DNA of 64,000 nt from Pusillimonas sp. TS35 (GCF_009857885.1 NZ_WWER01000009.1:1-64000); one strand, 5' to 3'; positions 17,142 through 27,953 are shown, numbered from the stretch's first letter. Made by a program: numbers and translations. The notes: generated from the letters alone by a model not told the origin.

Positions 17142-18851
17142 ATGCGTTTCCAGATCACCCTCAAGAAGAGTTTTGTTGTCTTTCTCTGCATCCTGGCCAT
17201 ACTGACAACCCTGGTCGCCGTCGCGCTCACACACCTCACCGGCACCATCGCCACGCTCAAGCGCATCGAGCAGCAACGCTACCAACTGACCGTTCTCGCG
17301 GCAGACTACAAATCCGCCATTCAAGCAATGTCCCGCAATGTCATGGCATTCGTGGCCAGTGAGCAGCCTGAATTCCAGGAACGCTACGAGAAACTGCATC
17401 AGGTCTTGCGCGGCGACATGCGCACCGAAAACCATTCACCAAATAGTGCGCAATCGGCCATGCTGGCGCGCTTTCGCCACGCTGGCGCCACCGCCACGGA
17501 ATTGGCGGGCCTGGAAACGGTAGACACACTGCTGGCCGAACGCATCAAGACCGAAATCGAGGCCATCAGCACAGCGAGTGGCCAGTTCGACGACGGCCAA
17601 GGTGGGATACGCGTGGCGCTGCCCAATGCGCTGATGGCAAAAGTAATGATTTTCGGGCAGCACTATACCGAAGCCTCCCTGGCCATCGACCAGGCCATTG
17701 ACAAGGTCAATGCCGCACAAGCACAGCGATTGACGGATCAAGTCGAGGCTGCCAGCGCTGCCAGCACAGACGCCTACCGTATCGCCATGGCGGCCATTAT
17801 TGCCCTGCTTGCCTTCAGCGCGCTCGCCCTGTGGCGGCTGTATCGCTCCATCAAGGCACCGCTCGACCAGGGTGTGCTGCTGGCCCAGCAGCTGGCACAA
17901 GGCCACCTGGGCGCATGCGCAGACGCCGCACGCAGCGACGAGCTGGGCAAACTGCTGCAGGCACTGAATGGTGTGGGCATCGGCCTGCGCCGCGCCGTCA
18001 CCGAAGTGCGCGACCGCGCGGCACGCATTGCTCAAGCCTCGCATGCTATTTCAGACGGCAATCTCGAACTCTCGCAACGCACCGATATACAGGCGGCAAA
18101 CCTGCAGGCTTCGGCGGCAAGCCTGGAGCAGCTCTCCGTTGCCACTGCCCGCAACGCCGAGCATGTCGCCCGCTCCATGGATCTCGTGAAACAGGCAACG
18201 CGCAATGCGGACGACAGCGGCCAGATCGTGCAGCGGGCTGTGGCCGCCATGCGGCAGGTTCGCCAGGACACCCGCCGCATTGCAGACATTACCGGGCTGA
18301 TCGACCATATTGCCTTCAACACCAATATTCTGGCCCTGAATGCCGCTGTCGAGGCCGCGCGCGCGGGCATGCATGGCAAAGGGTTTGCGGTCGTGGCAGC
18401 AGAAGTGCGCAGCCTGGCTGCCCGCTCGCGCGACGCAGCCCATGAAATCCGCACACTTATCGACGAGTCGGTCAAGACACTGGACGCCGGCGCCAACCTG
18501 GTCGACGACGCTGGCAGTGCCATGCAGGGCGTGGTGGGTTCCGTGCAGCAAGTGAGCACGATTATGGGCGAGATTACACAGGCCTCTGCTGAACAAGCCG
18601 AAGGCATCCGGCAAGTGAGCGATATGGCTGCAGGCCTGGATGCTATTACACATAAAAACCTGCTTATGGTGCACGAAGCAGCCAAGGCTACGCTGGCGCA
18701 ACAGCGCGAGGCGGATGGTTTGCTGGCCAGCCTGTCGCACTTCACGCTCGAACCCGCCCGCATCACCACGGCGCCTCACGCGAACCGCCGCATGCGGGCC
18801 GCGCGCCGCCACGCGACCGCCCTTGCCGCACATGGGGGAAACACGCTTTGA
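17142..18851 (+). CDS. methyl-accepting chemotaxis protein
   Basis: A 569-residue inner-membrane chemoreceptor. Helix 1 (about residues 10-32) is followed by a periplasmic four-helix sensor of about 180 residues, helix 2 (AMAAIIALLAFSALALW), a HAMP linker and the signalling domain. The conserved hairpin tip reads IAFNTNILALNAAVEAARAG then FAVVAAEVRSLA. The ATG at 17142 places MRFQITLKKSF before helix 1; the in-frame codon at 17073 adds an unlikely extension. After the tip the descending arm is somewhat divergent (SDMAAGLDAITHKN instead of the usual QMDEVTQQNA-type stretch). There is no C-terminal CheR-binding pentapeptide. Ligand unknown; no che genes are nearby. Confidence 0.92.
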   Translation: MRFQITLKKSFVVFLCILAILTTLVAVALTHLTGTIATLKRIEQQRYQLTVLAADYKSAIQAMSRNVMAFVASEQPEFQERYEKLHQVLRGDMRTENHSPNSAQSAMLARFRHAGATATELAGLETVDTLLAERIKTEIEAISTASGQFDDGQGGIRVALPNALMAKVMIFGQHYTEASLAIDQAIDKVNAAQAQRLTDQVEAASAASTDAYRIAMAAIIALLAFSALALWRLYRSIKAPLDQGVLLAQQLAQGHLGACADAARSDELGKLLQALNGVGIGLRRAVTEVRDRAARIAQASHAISDGNLELSQRTDIQAANLQASAASLEQLSVATARNAEHVARSMDLVKQATRNADDSGQIVQRAVAAMRQVRQDTRRIADITGLIDHIAFNTNILALNAAVEAARAGMHGKGFAVVAAEVRSLAARSRDAAHEIRTLIDESVKTLDAGANLVDDAGSAMQGVVGSVQQVSTIMGEITQASAEQAEGIRQVSDMAAGLDAITHKNLLMVHEAAKATLAQQREADGLLASLSHFTLEPARITTAPHANRRMRAARRHATALAAHGGNTL

Positions 18852-18930
18852 CACATCTCGCCCACCCCGCTACATTTAACCAGCGGTAACGCGCGTCGAC
18901 CTACCCGGGCAACGCACAACAAACATGTAG

Positions 18931-19968
<1,038 letters not shown>

Positions 19969-20001
19969 ACCGCGCAACGCGCATGTCAATGCGGCACGCC
20001 G

Positions 20002-20023
20002 CGCCCATGGCCACCCGTGGGCG
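20002..20023 (+). other. intercistronic stem-loop between dctP and dctQ
   Basis: CGCCCATGG and CCGTGGGCG form a 9-bp stem with one G-U pair around CCAC. It has no T-run, so it probably protects the dctP message or reduces read-through, giving excess receptor over membrane subunits. Confidence 0.5.
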
Positions 20024-20062
20024 TGACGGCCGCGCGCCTATTCCATGCTTCAGGAGCCTCGC

Positions 20063-20605
20063 ATGAAACCTCGCTGGCACGAGCGGCTTGAAGAGTGGCT
20101 GCTCGCCACGCTTCTGGCGGTCATGACCCTCATTACCTTCGCCCAGGTTGTGGCCCGGTATGTTTTCAACTACAGCTATGTTTGGGCGCTCGAACTGGCC
20201 ACCTTTATCTTTGGCGGGCTTATTTTCCTGGGCATCTCTTATGGCGTGCGCGTCAGCGCCCATATCGGCGTGGATGCCCTGGTGAAGCTGCTGCCTCCTC
20301 GCACTGCCCGTGCCGTAGCCATTGTCGCCACACTGCTATGCCTCGTCTACGCACTCATTGTTTTCTATGGAGGCTGGGTCTACGTCAGCAAAATGTACGA
20401 CATCGGCATCCTTGCGCAAGACATACCCATCCCGCAATGGGTGCCGCGCCTGGTCATGCCGGTGGGTTTTGCGCTGCTGCTGCTGCGCCTGCTGGGCATC
20501 CTGCGCGACCTGCTGCGCGGCAAGCGTTCACGCTTGCTTGGTGATGAGGCCGAAGAGGCCCTCAAGCACCGCACCGACATCCCCGCCGATGGAGAACAGC
20601 CATGA
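20063..20605 (+). CDS. dctQ: TRAP transporter small permease subunit DctQ
   Basis: The 180-residue protein has four predicted membrane helices and the DctQ-family sequence VVARYVFNYSYVWALELATFIFGGLIFLGISYGVR. It bridges the receptor and the large DctM permease in a sodium-driven TRAP importer. The ATG at 20063 (MKPRWHERLEEWL) has CAGGAG about six bases upstream. Its stop overlaps the dctM start by 4 bp. Confidence 0.93.
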   Translation: MKPRWHERLEEWLLATLLAVMTLITFAQVVARYVFNYSYVWALELATFIFGGLIFLGISYGVRVSAHIGVDALVKLLPPRTARAVAIVATLLCLVYALIVFYGGWVYVSKMYDIGILAQDIPIPQWVPRLVMPVGFALLLLRLLGILRDLLRGKRSRLLGDEAEEALKHRTDIPADGEQP

Positions 20606-21879
20606 CCACACTCGGCCTTTTCATCATGCTGTTCGTCTTCATGTTCATCGGCATGCCGGTGGCGGTGGCGCTCGGCCTGTCCTCGTTGCTTACCATCTTC
20701 CTGTTTGGCACCGACTCACTTGCGTCACTCGCACTCAAGATGTACGAAACGTCCGAGCACTTTACGCTGATGGCGATTCCGTTTTTCATCCTGGCGGGGG
20801 CATTCATGACGACCGGCGGCGTCGCACGGCGTATGATCCGTTTCGCTGTCGCAACGGTTGGGCATTTCCACGGCGGGCTGGCCATCGCATCGGTGATGGC
20901 CTGCTGCCTGTTCGCGGCGGTGTCCGGGTCGTCGCCCGCCACCGTTGTGGCAGTGGGCTCCATCGTCATTGCAGGCATGGTGCGTTCCGGCTACCCCTTG
21001 CCTTTCGCGGCAGGCGTGATCTGCAATGCCGGTACGCTGGGCATATTGATCCCGCCGTCCATCGTGATGGTGGTCTATGGTGCCGCCACCGAAACTTCGG
21101 TTGGCAGGCTGTTCATGGCAGGCGTGGTGCCCGGTCTGTTGCTGGGCCTGTTGTTGATGGTCGCCATTTACGTGATTGCCCGCATCAAAAACTTCCCACG
21201 GCAGCCGCGCGCGTCGCTGCGCGAAGTCGTGGCGGCGGGCCGCGACTCGATCTGGGGCCTGCTGCTCATCGTCATCATCCTGGGCGGGATCTACGGCGGC
21301 GTTTTCACCCCGACTGAAGCGGCGGCTGTGTCCGCCGTCTATGCATTCTTTGTCGCCGTATTCGTGTATCGCGACATCAAGCTGACCCAAACGCCCGACG
21401 TGCTGATGGACGCGGCCAAGGTGACCATCATGCTGATGTTCATCATCGTCAACGCGCTGCTGTTCGCCCACGTGCTCACGACCGAGCGTATCCCGCAGGC
21501 AATCGCGGAACAGATCGTGGCCTGGAACATGGCGCCCTGGCAGTTCCTGATCGTGGTCAACCTGCTCTTGCTGGTGGCGGGCATGTTCATGGAGCCAACC
21601 GGCATCATCCTGATCCTGGCCCCTATTCTGTTTCCCATCGCTATGGAACTGGGCATAGACCCTGTTCACTTGGGCGTCATGATTGTGGTCAACCTGGAGA
21701 TAGGCATGGTGACACCACCCATTGGACTGAACCTGTTCGTCACGGCTGGGATTACACGCATGACGATAGGCCAGGTGGTGCGCGCCGCGTCGCCGTGGCT
21801 GATTCTGTTGCTGGGCTTCCTTGTGCTAATTACCTATGTGCCGCAGGTTTCGTTGTGGCTGCCAAATCTGCTCGAATAG
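20602..21879 (+). CDS. dctM: TRAP transporter large permease subunit DctM
   Basis: The 425-residue membrane protein has about 12 helices and DctM motifs such as FIGMPVAVALGLSSL, SGSSPATVVAVGSI, LGILIPPSIVMVVYGAATETSVGRLF and ATEAAAVSAVYA. It forms the transport channel with DctQ. The start overlaps dctQ (ATGA), indicating translational coupling. The operon ends at the hairpin at 21887-21914. Confidence 0.95.
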   Translation: MTTLGLFIMLFVFMFIGMPVAVALGLSSLLTIFLFGTDSLASLALKMYETSEHFTLMAIPFFILAGAFMTTGGVARRMIRFAVATVGHFHGGLAIASVMACCLFAAVSGSSPATVVAVGSIVIAGMVRSGYPLPFAAGVICNAGTLGILIPPSIVMVVYGAATETSVGRLFMAGVVPGLLLGLLLMVAIYVIARIKNFPRQPRASLREVVAAGRDSIWGLLLIVIILGGIYGGVFTPTEAAAVSAVYAFFVAVFVYRDIKLTQTPDVLMDAAKVTIMLMFIIVNALLFAHVLTTERIPQAIAEQIVAWNMAPWQFLIVVNLLLLVAGMFMEPTGIILILAPILFPIAMELGIDPVHLGVMIVVNLEIGMVTPPIGLNLFVTAGITRMTIGQVVRAASPWLILLLGFLVLITYVPQVSLWLPNLLE

Positions 21880-21886
21880 CGTTGCT

Positions 21887-21914
21887 ACTGCCAGGGGTCA
21901 CAACCCCTGGCAGT
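21887..21914 (+). terminator. rho-independent terminator after dctM
   Basis: ACTGCCAGGGGT and ACCCCTGGCAGT form a perfect 12-bp stem around CACA. Only an A-run follows on the plus strand, so it may also act in the minus direction, 15 bp beyond the end of the TDT-family transporter gene. Confidence 0.75.
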
Positions 21915-21928
21915 GCAAAAAGGCCCCG

Positions 21929-23020
21929 CTATAGCGCAGACCCGGGCCGACGCAGCAACCGCCATACCAAGCCACCGAAAGCAGCTGCCCACGCCACGCA
22001 AGCCAGTACGAAAAACACCCGCGCCAAGGGCTGCAAAAATGCAAACCCCATCACAGCCTGTAATTCGAAGGTCGCCGCCGCATACATACCAAGCGGAAAC
22101 ACGGCCCCCCAGTAAAGTGGGTCATAGTGCAAGGGATAGCGCTGCCAGATGTAGCGCCACACACTGAGGATGAGCAGCATCGGAATCCACCACGTCCCAC
22201 TTGCCCAATAAAAAATGGTGAAGCCCTTGATGAACGGCAGCAGCGACACCAGATAGGGTGCGCTGTCGTCGGCGTGACCTACCAACAGCGAGCCGGCCAG
22301 TGTGGAGATGGCCATAGCCCCCATATTTATCCAGTATGGCGGTGTGAGGTCGGCCGGCGAGAAACTGAAAAACGTGTAGCGGTAGAAAATCAGCGTCATC
22401 GTCCAGATGTACAACATGCCGCCCCATAGCCACATCGACAGCGCCAGGAAATTCAGCTCCAACCGCACCGGCTGCGCCAGGGTGCCCGACAGCAGTGAAC
22501 TGGCCACCGCAATGGCCTGCGTGGCGACAATGGCCAGCAGCCAGGCACCGCTGAGCCCTTTGTCGAGCGCGGGTTTTTCACGTTTGATGGTAAATGCGGC
22601 AAAAACGGCGTAGGTAAGGAATGCCCAGAGCGTGAGTGCAACCGCCCAGAGCACCTGCCCCAGATACATATCACGCGCCAGTACCATATACTGGCTGCCC
22701 AGCACGGCGCAGGCAGCCACCGTAGTGAAAAAACCAGGGCCGCGCCCGTGGTCGAACATATCACCGAAAAAAGCCCGCGGATGGCGCAACATACGCAGGA
22801 CGGACAGCACGCAGAGCGCCACGAACAACGCGTTGTTGAGCAGGAACAGCGCGTGCGCAATGATGCCGTGGCCCAGCATGTGCGCGGCAAGGGACACGAT
22901 GCCGGTTGCCATGACCATGCCGAAATTCGCGGGCGACATGTTCGTCAGCCCCGCTCCAGGCCCCCCATTGCTGGCAGTGTTGGTGGCGGGTTCGGGGTGG
23001 CTGGCAGCGGTACTTGGCAT
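21929..23020 (-). CDS. TDT-family transporter (tellurite-resistance/dicarboxylate/sulfite exporter type)
   Basis: A membrane protein with ten predicted helices of the SLAC1/TehA/Mae1 superfamily. The conserved N-terminal motif MSPANFGMVMATGIVSLAAHMLG and repeated Trp/Tyr-rich helices identify the family. The substrate could be an organic acid anion, sulfite or tellurite-related anion. The start is uncertain: ATG at 23020 gives 363 residues with a low-complexity N-terminal tail; ATG at 22939 (MSPANFG) has a better upstream GC-rich purine stretch. It is divergent from prfB. Confidence 0.85.
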   Translation of the reverse strand: MPSTAASHPEPATNTASNGGPGAGLTNMSPANFGMVMATGIVSLAAHMLGHGIIAHALFLLNNALFVALCVLSVLRMLRHPRAFFGDMFDHGRGPGFFTTVAACAVLGSQYMVLARDMYLGQVLWAVALTLWAFLTYAVFAAFTIKREKPALDKGLSGAWLLAIVATQAIAVASSLLSGTLAQPVRLELNFLALSMWLWGGMLYIWTMTLIFYRYTFFSFSPADLTPPYWINMGAMAISTLAGSLLVGHADDSAPYLVSLLPFIKGFTIFYWASGTWWIPMLLILSVWRYIWQRYPLHYDPLYWGAVFPLGMYAAATFELQAVMGFAFLQPLARVFFVLACVAWAAAFGGLVWRLLRRPGSAL

Positions 23021-23128
23021 GGCGGCGAACGTATTGGCGCGGCGGTTGGTCAAGTGCGCATTCTAGCCCCGCCCGCAACGGGTTAAAATACCGGGTTAAC
23101 CAAAAGTACTTATCTTCAGGAACTCACC

Positions 23129-24233
23129 ATGGAAGCAGAACGCCAGAACCTACTCGCCGCGCACCTTGACGACTACGCCGAGCGCCAGGCCTTGCTCCGG
23201 AGGTATCTTTGACTACGATGCCAAGGCTGAACGCTTGCACGTCGTAAACGCCGAGCTCGAAAGCCCCGACGTCTGGAACGACCCTAAGCATGCCCAGGAT
23301 CTCGGGCGCGAAAAGAAAAGCCTGGACACCATTGTTGGCACCCTGACAGGCATCGCCGACGGGCTCGCCGATGCGCGCGACCTGTTCGAACTGGCCGCCG
23401 CCGAGAACGACGACGCCACCTTGCTGGCTGTCGAAGCGGACGTAGACCGCATCCGGGAAGAGCTCGAAGCACTCGAGTTCCGCCGTATGTTCTCCAACCC
23501 CGCCGACCCGCTCAACTGCTTCATCGACATCCAGGCTGGCGCCGGCGGCACCGAGGCACAAGACTGGGCATCCATGCTGCTGCGCCAGTACCTTAGGTAT
23601 TGCGAGCGCAAAGATTTCAAGACCGAAATACTCGAAGAGTCCGAGGGCGAAGTCGCCGGCATCAAGTCGGCCACGCTCAAAGTCGAAGGCGACCACGCTT
23701 TCGGCTTCCTGCGTACCGAAACCGGCATACACCGCCTGGTGCGCAAAAGCCCCTTCGACTCCTCCAACGGCCGCCACACTTCCTTCGCCAGCGTATTTGT
23801 CTACCCCGAAGTCGACGACTCCTTCGAGGTCGACGTAAACCCCGCTGACCTGCGCGTGGACACCTACCGCGCCAGTGGCGCGGGCGGCCAGCACATCAAC
23901 AAGACAGACTCCGCCGTGCGTATCACGCACATACCCACCGGCATCGTCGTACAGTGCCAGAATGATCGCTCCCAGCACCGCAACCGCGCCGAAGCCATGC
24001 AGATGCTCAAGTCGCGCCTGTACGAAAAAGAAATGCGCGAACGCATGGCCGAGCAGCAAAAAATGGAAGACGCCAAGACTGACGTGGGCTGGGGCCATCA
24101 AATCCGCTCATACGTGCTGGACCAGAGCCGCATCAAAGACCTGCGCACCAACGTCGAGATCTCCAACACCCAGAAGGTACTCGATGGCGACCTCGATGCC
24201 TTTATCGAAGCCAGCCTGAAACAAGGGGTATAG
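23129..24233 (+). CDS. prfB: peptide chain release factor 2, with programmed +1 frameshift
   Basis: RF2 recognises UGA and UAA and triggers peptide release. Codons 1-27 are read from 23129, then TGA at 23210-23212. A +1 shift at CTT-TGA moves translation into the downstream frame at GAC (23211), giving a 367-residue protein. The downstream part carries the SPF anticodon-like motif ([11 protein letters not shown]), the GGQ motif in [15 protein letters not shown] and the C-terminal release-factor fold. The shift site reads CGG AGG TAT CTT TGA C, with an internal Shine-Dalgarno-like GGAGG as in E. coli. Confidence 0.97.
23198..23213 (+). promoter_or_regulatory. prfB: prfB autoregulatory +1 frameshift site
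   Basis: CGGAGGTATCTTTGAC: a Shine-Dalgarno-like GGAGG three bases before CTT and an in-frame TGA followed by C, the classic slippery context. When RF2 is scarce, the ribosome pauses at UGA and shifts from CUU to UUU. Confidence 0.95.
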
Positions 24234-24235
24234 CT

Positions 24236-24991
24236 ATGCAAGCGACCACCGTGGCGATCGTCACCGGCGCCTCGCGAGGCCTGGGCCAAGCCCTGGCCCG
24301 CGGGCTGCTGGCACGCGACACCTGGCTGCTTACCATTGCCCGCACGCACGACGCCGAGCTGGCCGCGCAAGCCGAGCAGGCCGGCGCCAGCTTGCAACAA
24401 GTGCAGTGCGATCTGGCCAACCCCGCCGCCACAGAGCGCGTAGCCACGCAGATCGTCGCCAGCCTGCCCCCAGGCGCGCAGCGCTACCTGCTGATCAACA
24501 ACGCTGGCACGGTCGAGCCGGTCGCCCAGGCTGATCACCTCACTCAAGCCGCGGCGATCACCGCCGCCTTCAGCCTGAACGTTACCAGCGTCATGCTGCT
24601 CACGGCAGCCTTCCTCCAAGCCGTCTCGCCGCAACAGCAAGCCGTGCGCCGCGTGCTCAACATCTCGTCGGGCGCAGGCCGCAGCCCGGTACCTGGCTGG
24701 GGGGTCTACTGCGCCACCAAAGCCGCACTCGACCTCTACACCCGCGTGCTGGCATCCGAAAACCACGGTGTGCAAGCGGTGGCGCTGGCGCCGGGCGTCA
24801 TCGACACCGCCATGCAGCAAACCATCCGCGCCAGCGACCCGGCCGATTTCCCCAACCTACCCCGCTTCACGCAGCTGTACGAGCAAGGCCAACTGGCCAG
24901 CCCCCAAGACACCGCCGCCCGCATCCTGCGCTTTCTGGCCCGCGACGACTTCGGCGCCACCGTGCTCGACGACATCCGAAACTACGATTGA
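24236..24991 (+). CDS. short-chain dehydrogenase/reductase (SDR), sepiapterin/benzil-reductase-like
   Basis: The 251-residue classical SDR has the nucleotide-binding TGASRGLGQ, the NNAG motif (LLINNAGTVEPV), the catalytic serine in NISSGAG and YxxxK in YCATKAALDLY. The pattern IVTGASRGLGQALAR with EPVAQADH is closest to the sepiapterin-reductase/benzil-reductase-like group. The substrate is not deducible. It starts two bases after the prfB stop and ends 12 bp before lysS, so it is transcribed with them. Confidence 0.9.
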   Translation: MQATTVAIVTGASRGLGQALARGLLARDTWLLTIARTHDAELAAQAEQAGASLQQVQCDLANPAATERVATQIVASLPPGAQRYLLINNAGTVEPVAQADHLTQAAAITAAFSLNVTSVMLLTAAFLQAVSPQQQAVRRVLNISSGAGRSPVPGWGVYCATKAALDLYTRVLASENHGVQAVALAPGVIDTAMQQTIRASDPADFPNLPRFTQLYEQGQLASPQDTAARILRFLARDDFGATVLDDIRNYD

Positions 24992-25003
24992 AACGCCTCA
25001 CCC

Positions 25004-26524
25004 ATGAATGATCCTACGCCCAACCTACCTGTCGCCGACGAAAACCACCTGATCGCCGAGCGGCGCGGCAAGCTTGCCCGCCTGCGCGAAGAAGGGGCAG
25101 CCTACCCCAACGATTTCCAGCCTGATGCACGCGCCGCCGATTTGCATGCCGAGTACGATGCGCAGGACAAGACCGAGGTGGAAGCCCAGAACCGGCGGGT
25201 GAAGGTAGCGGGCCGCATGATGCTCAAACGCGTCATGGGCAAGGCAAGCTTTGCCACGCTGCAAGACGGCTCGGGCCGCATCCAGGTTTTCCTCGACCGC
25301 ACCCAACTGGGCGACGAGGCCTATGCCGCGTTCAAGGGCTGGGACATCGGCGACATCCTGGCGGTCGAAGGCACGATGTTCAAGACCAACAAGGGCGAGC
25401 TGTCAGTCCATGCCACGGCTATCCGCCTGCTGGCCAAATCCCTGCGGCCGCTGCCTGATAAATTTCACGGCTTGGCCGACCAAGAAATGCGCTACCGCCA
25501 GCGCTATGTCGATCTCATCATGACGGACGACACCCGCCGTACCTTCCTGGCCCGCAGTAAAACCATTTCCAGCCTGCGCAACTTCATGGTCAACGCCGGG
25601 TTCCTGGAAGTCGAAACGCCAATGCTGCACCCCATCCCAGGCGGTGCGGCAGCCAAGCCCTTCGTTACCCACCACAATGCGCTCGATATGGAAATGTTCC
25701 TGCGGATCGCGCCCGAGCTGTACCTCAAACGCCTGGTGGTAGGCGGATTCGAACGCGTATTCGAAGTCAACCGCAACTTCCGCAACGAAGGCGTCAGCCC
25801 GCGTCACAACCCAGAATTCACCATGATGGAGTTCTACGCGGCCTACACCGACTATCAATGGTTGATGAGCTATACCGAATCCCTGCTGCGCCAGGTTGCC
25901 ATCGACGCAACCGGCAGCGCCGTGCTCACCTATCAGGGCGAAACACTAGACCTGTCCCAGCCTTTCGACCGTCTCACCATCGTGCAGGCCATACAGAAAT
26001 ACGCGCCCGGCTACACCGATGCGCAACTGCATGACGACACTTTCCTGCGCCAGGAACTGCGCCGCCTGGGCGCCGACGTCGACGGCCCCGTGCTGGGCCG
26101 TGCCGGCATGGGCGCCCTGCAGCTGGCGCTGTTCGAGGAAACCGCCGAAGCGAAGCTGTGGAACCCCACCTTCATCATCGACTACCCCGTCGAGGTCTCG
26201 CCGCTGGCCCGCGCCTCGGACAACGACCCCGGCATCACCGAACGCTTCGAGTTGTTCATGACGGGCCGCGAAATCGCCAACGGTTTCTCCGAACTCAACG
26301 ACCCGGAAGACCAGGCCGCCCGCTTCCTGGCCCAGGCAGCCGCCAAAGACGCCGGCGACGAAGAAGCCATGTACTACGACGCCGACTACATCCGCGCCCT
26401 GGAATACGGCCTGCCACCCACCGGCGGCTGCGGCATCGGCATCGACCGCCTCGTCATGTTGCTCACTGACAGCCCCAGCATTCGCGACGTTATTCTCTTC
26501 CCGCACCTGCGCCGCGAAGACTGA
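25004..26524 (+). CDS. lysS: lysyl-tRNA synthetase, class II
   Basis: LysRS charges tRNA-Lys. The 506-residue protein has an N-terminal OB-fold anticodon-binding domain ([28 protein letters not shown]) and the class II catalytic core: motif 1 ([21 protein letters not shown]), motif 2 ([20 protein letters not shown]) and motif 3 ([14 protein letters not shown]). It is the last gene of prfB-SDR-lysS, closed by the terminator at 26545-26575. Confidence 0.97.
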   Translation: MNDPTPNLPVADENHLIAERRGKLARLREEGAAYPNDFQPDARAADLHAEYDAQDKTEVEAQNRRVKVAGRMMLKRVMGKASFATLQDGSGRIQVFLDRTQLGDEAYAAFKGWDIGDILAVEGTMFKTNKGELSVHATAIRLLAKSLRPLPDKFHGLADQEMRYRQRYVDLIMTDDTRRTFLARSKTISSLRNFMVNAGFLEVETPMLHPIPGGAAAKPFVTHHNALDMEMFLRIAPELYLKRLVVGGFERVFEVNRNFRNEGVSPRHNPEFTMMEFYAAYTDYQWLMSYTESLLRQVAIDATGSAVLTYQGETLDLSQPFDRLTIVQAIQKYAPGYTDAQLHDDTFLRQELRRLGADVDGPVLGRAGMGALQLALFEETAEAKLWNPTFIIDYPVEVSPLARASDNDPGITERFELFMTGREIANGFSELNDPEDQAARFLAQAAAKDAGDEEAMYYDADYIRALEYGLPPTGGCGIGIDRLVMLLTDSPSIRDVILFPHLRRED

Positions 26525-26544
26525 CCCGATACATGGATGCAAAG

Positions 26545-26575
26545 CGGCCCGCTCGAGATACGAGCGGGCCGTTTT
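26545..26575 (+). terminator. rho-independent terminator after lysS
   Basis: CGGCCCGCTCG and CGAGCGGGCCG form an 11-bp stem around AGATA, followed by TTTTATTT on the plus strand. It ends the prfB-SDR-lysS unit. Confidence 0.93.
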
Positions 26576-26661
26576 ATTTCAGTGAAGCGGCCGCATCAGG
26601 CCATCATTGCCGCCGCCCCTGAGCCGGCAGCGCGATCTGACGTTTGTGCCTCCTGGCCGTA

Positions 26662-27546
26662 TCAGACCACCGTTGCCACCGCCCCAGCCCATTTGTGGGC
26701 CACAGCCGGCGACGCAATACAGCAGGCATGCTCGGTCACCACCCGGACTGCACGTTCCAGCAATTGAATATCCGCCTCATGTTGGCGTGCCACATGCGGA
26801 TCTTCAAAGAAGATTACGCGCTGGCAACGGCGCTCCAGCACCAGGTCGGCAATCTGCGCGTCGCCGCCCAGCGGCCCGCTCAGAAATGGCTGTATCCATT
26901 GCTGCTCGGGCGGCCAGCCCCGCGACCAGGCTAGCTCATTCAGGCGGCTGCTGGTTGTGCCAGTACCCACCCGCCGTGCAAAACGCGACAGCAGGTCGAA
27001 GTGGCGGTCGGCGAACTCAACCATTTGCCCCTTGAGTGCATCGTGGGCAATCAAACCCAGCGTCTGGTTGGCGACCTCGAAGACATCCTTTACAGACGAA
27101 TCAGGTGCCAAGCCGCGGCACAGGCGCTCGATTTCTATCCATTCGATCGCCCCCATCAGCGTGGACACGAACGGCCGGCCGTGTGTGATGCATTGGCGCT
27201 TGAGCGCCAATGCCTCAGGGAAGATGGACGAGGGATCAACCGGATCAATGAGATAGATGGCGCCGTCGAACGGCGGCTGGCCCTCGACGCCCTCGGTAAC
27301 ATGCGCCACCAGCTTCATCAGCCCGCCTTCCCGGCCATACGGGAAACGCACCAGCCCCGTATAGCCGCGCAACAGGCCGGAGCGTTCGATTGCGTCGTAG
27401 GTGCGGCCAACCGTATAGAGCGACGCACCCAGTTCGCGCACGCTGGGGGCGGAGCGCTCAAGCCATTTGAACAGCGCGGCGCCATAGGTTTCGTGATGCA
27501 AGCGATTGGCCGCCAAGCCAAACCGCAAAGGAGGATGGGACGTCAT
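26662..27546 (-). CDS. tandem methylglyoxal-synthase-like protein (294 aa)
   Basis: Methylglyoxal synthase (about 150 aa) converts dihydroxyacetone phosphate to methylglyoxal and phosphate. Here two MGS-fold halves are fused. The C-terminal half (about residues 161-286) keeps aligned active-site residues: AHD (H168-D169), GTGTT, SGPLGGD (D229), FFEDP, and QHEAD (H256, D259), equivalent to E. coli H19, D71, H98 and D101. The N-terminal half (about 8-145) has the same layout (VGRTYDA, GGLMKLVAHV, YLIDPVDP) but lacks the AHD and GGD residues. The ATG at 27546 starts MTSHPPLRFG; the in-frame extension to 27615 lacks support. It lies 81 bp after iscA on the same strand. Activity and role are inferred. 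Confidence 0.75.
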   Translation of the reverse strand: MTSHPPLRFGLAANRLHHETYGAALFKWLERSAPSVRELGASLYTVGRTYDAIERSGLLRGYTGLVRFPYGREGGLMKLVAHVTEGVEGQPPFDGAIYLIDPVDPSSIFPEALALKRQCITHGRPFVSTLMGAIEWIEIERLCRGLAPDSSVKDVFEVANQTLGLIAHDALKGQMVEFADRHFDLLSRFARRVGTGTTSSRLNELAWSRGWPPEQQWIQPFLSGPLGGDAQIADLVLERRCQRVIFFEDPHVARQHEADIQLLERAVRVVTEHACCIASPAVAHKWAGAVATVV

Positions 27547-27627
27547 GAATGGGGAACCTGCATGCCAGACCGCGCCGCGTGGCGCGAACAAAGAGGAAAG
27601 GCGCGATGCACGCAACCAGCACGTGAA

Positions 27628-27951
27628 TCAGACGGTGAACGACTCACCGCAGCCGCAAGAGGCTTTCTCGTTGGGATTGGTAAAGCGGAAGCCTTCGTTC
27701 AGCCCTTCGCGCGCGTAGTCGATCTCTGTGCCATCGATGAAGGGCAGGCTCTTGGGGTCGACGTAAAGCTTCACGCCATGCTGTTCGAACAGTAGATCCT
27801 GAGCGGCCGCCTCATCGACGAAATCCAGTTTATACGACAGGCCTGAACACCCAGTCAGCCGCACGCCCAGGCGCAGGCCAATGCCTCCACCCCGTTTCTC
27901 GAGGTGGCGCTGGACGTGGTCGGCGGCGCGTTGCGTAAGTGTAATAGCCAT
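27628..27951 (-). CDS. iscA: iron-sulfur cluster assembly protein IscA
   Basis: A-type carrier that receives and delivers Fe-S clusters or iron. The 107-residue product keeps all three cysteines, in [13 protein letters not shown] and in the C-terminal SCGCGESF. The ATG at 27951 starts [12 protein letters not shown], two bases after the iscU stop, so it is coupled to iscU. The family assignment is certain; the fine type (IscA rather than ErpA) follows from the operon. Confidence 0.95.
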   Translation of the reverse strand: MAITLTQRAADHVQRHLEKRGGGIGLRLGVRLTGCSGLSYKLDFVDEAAAQDLLFEQHGVKLYVDPKSLPFIDGTEIDYAREGLNEGFRFTNPNEKASCGCGESFTV

Positions 27952-27953
27952 GA

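Noticed and set aside
20002-20023. dctP-dctQ hairpin as a transcription terminator
   Set aside because: No T-run follows, and dctQM would have no promoter of their own; a stabilising or attenuating role is more likely.
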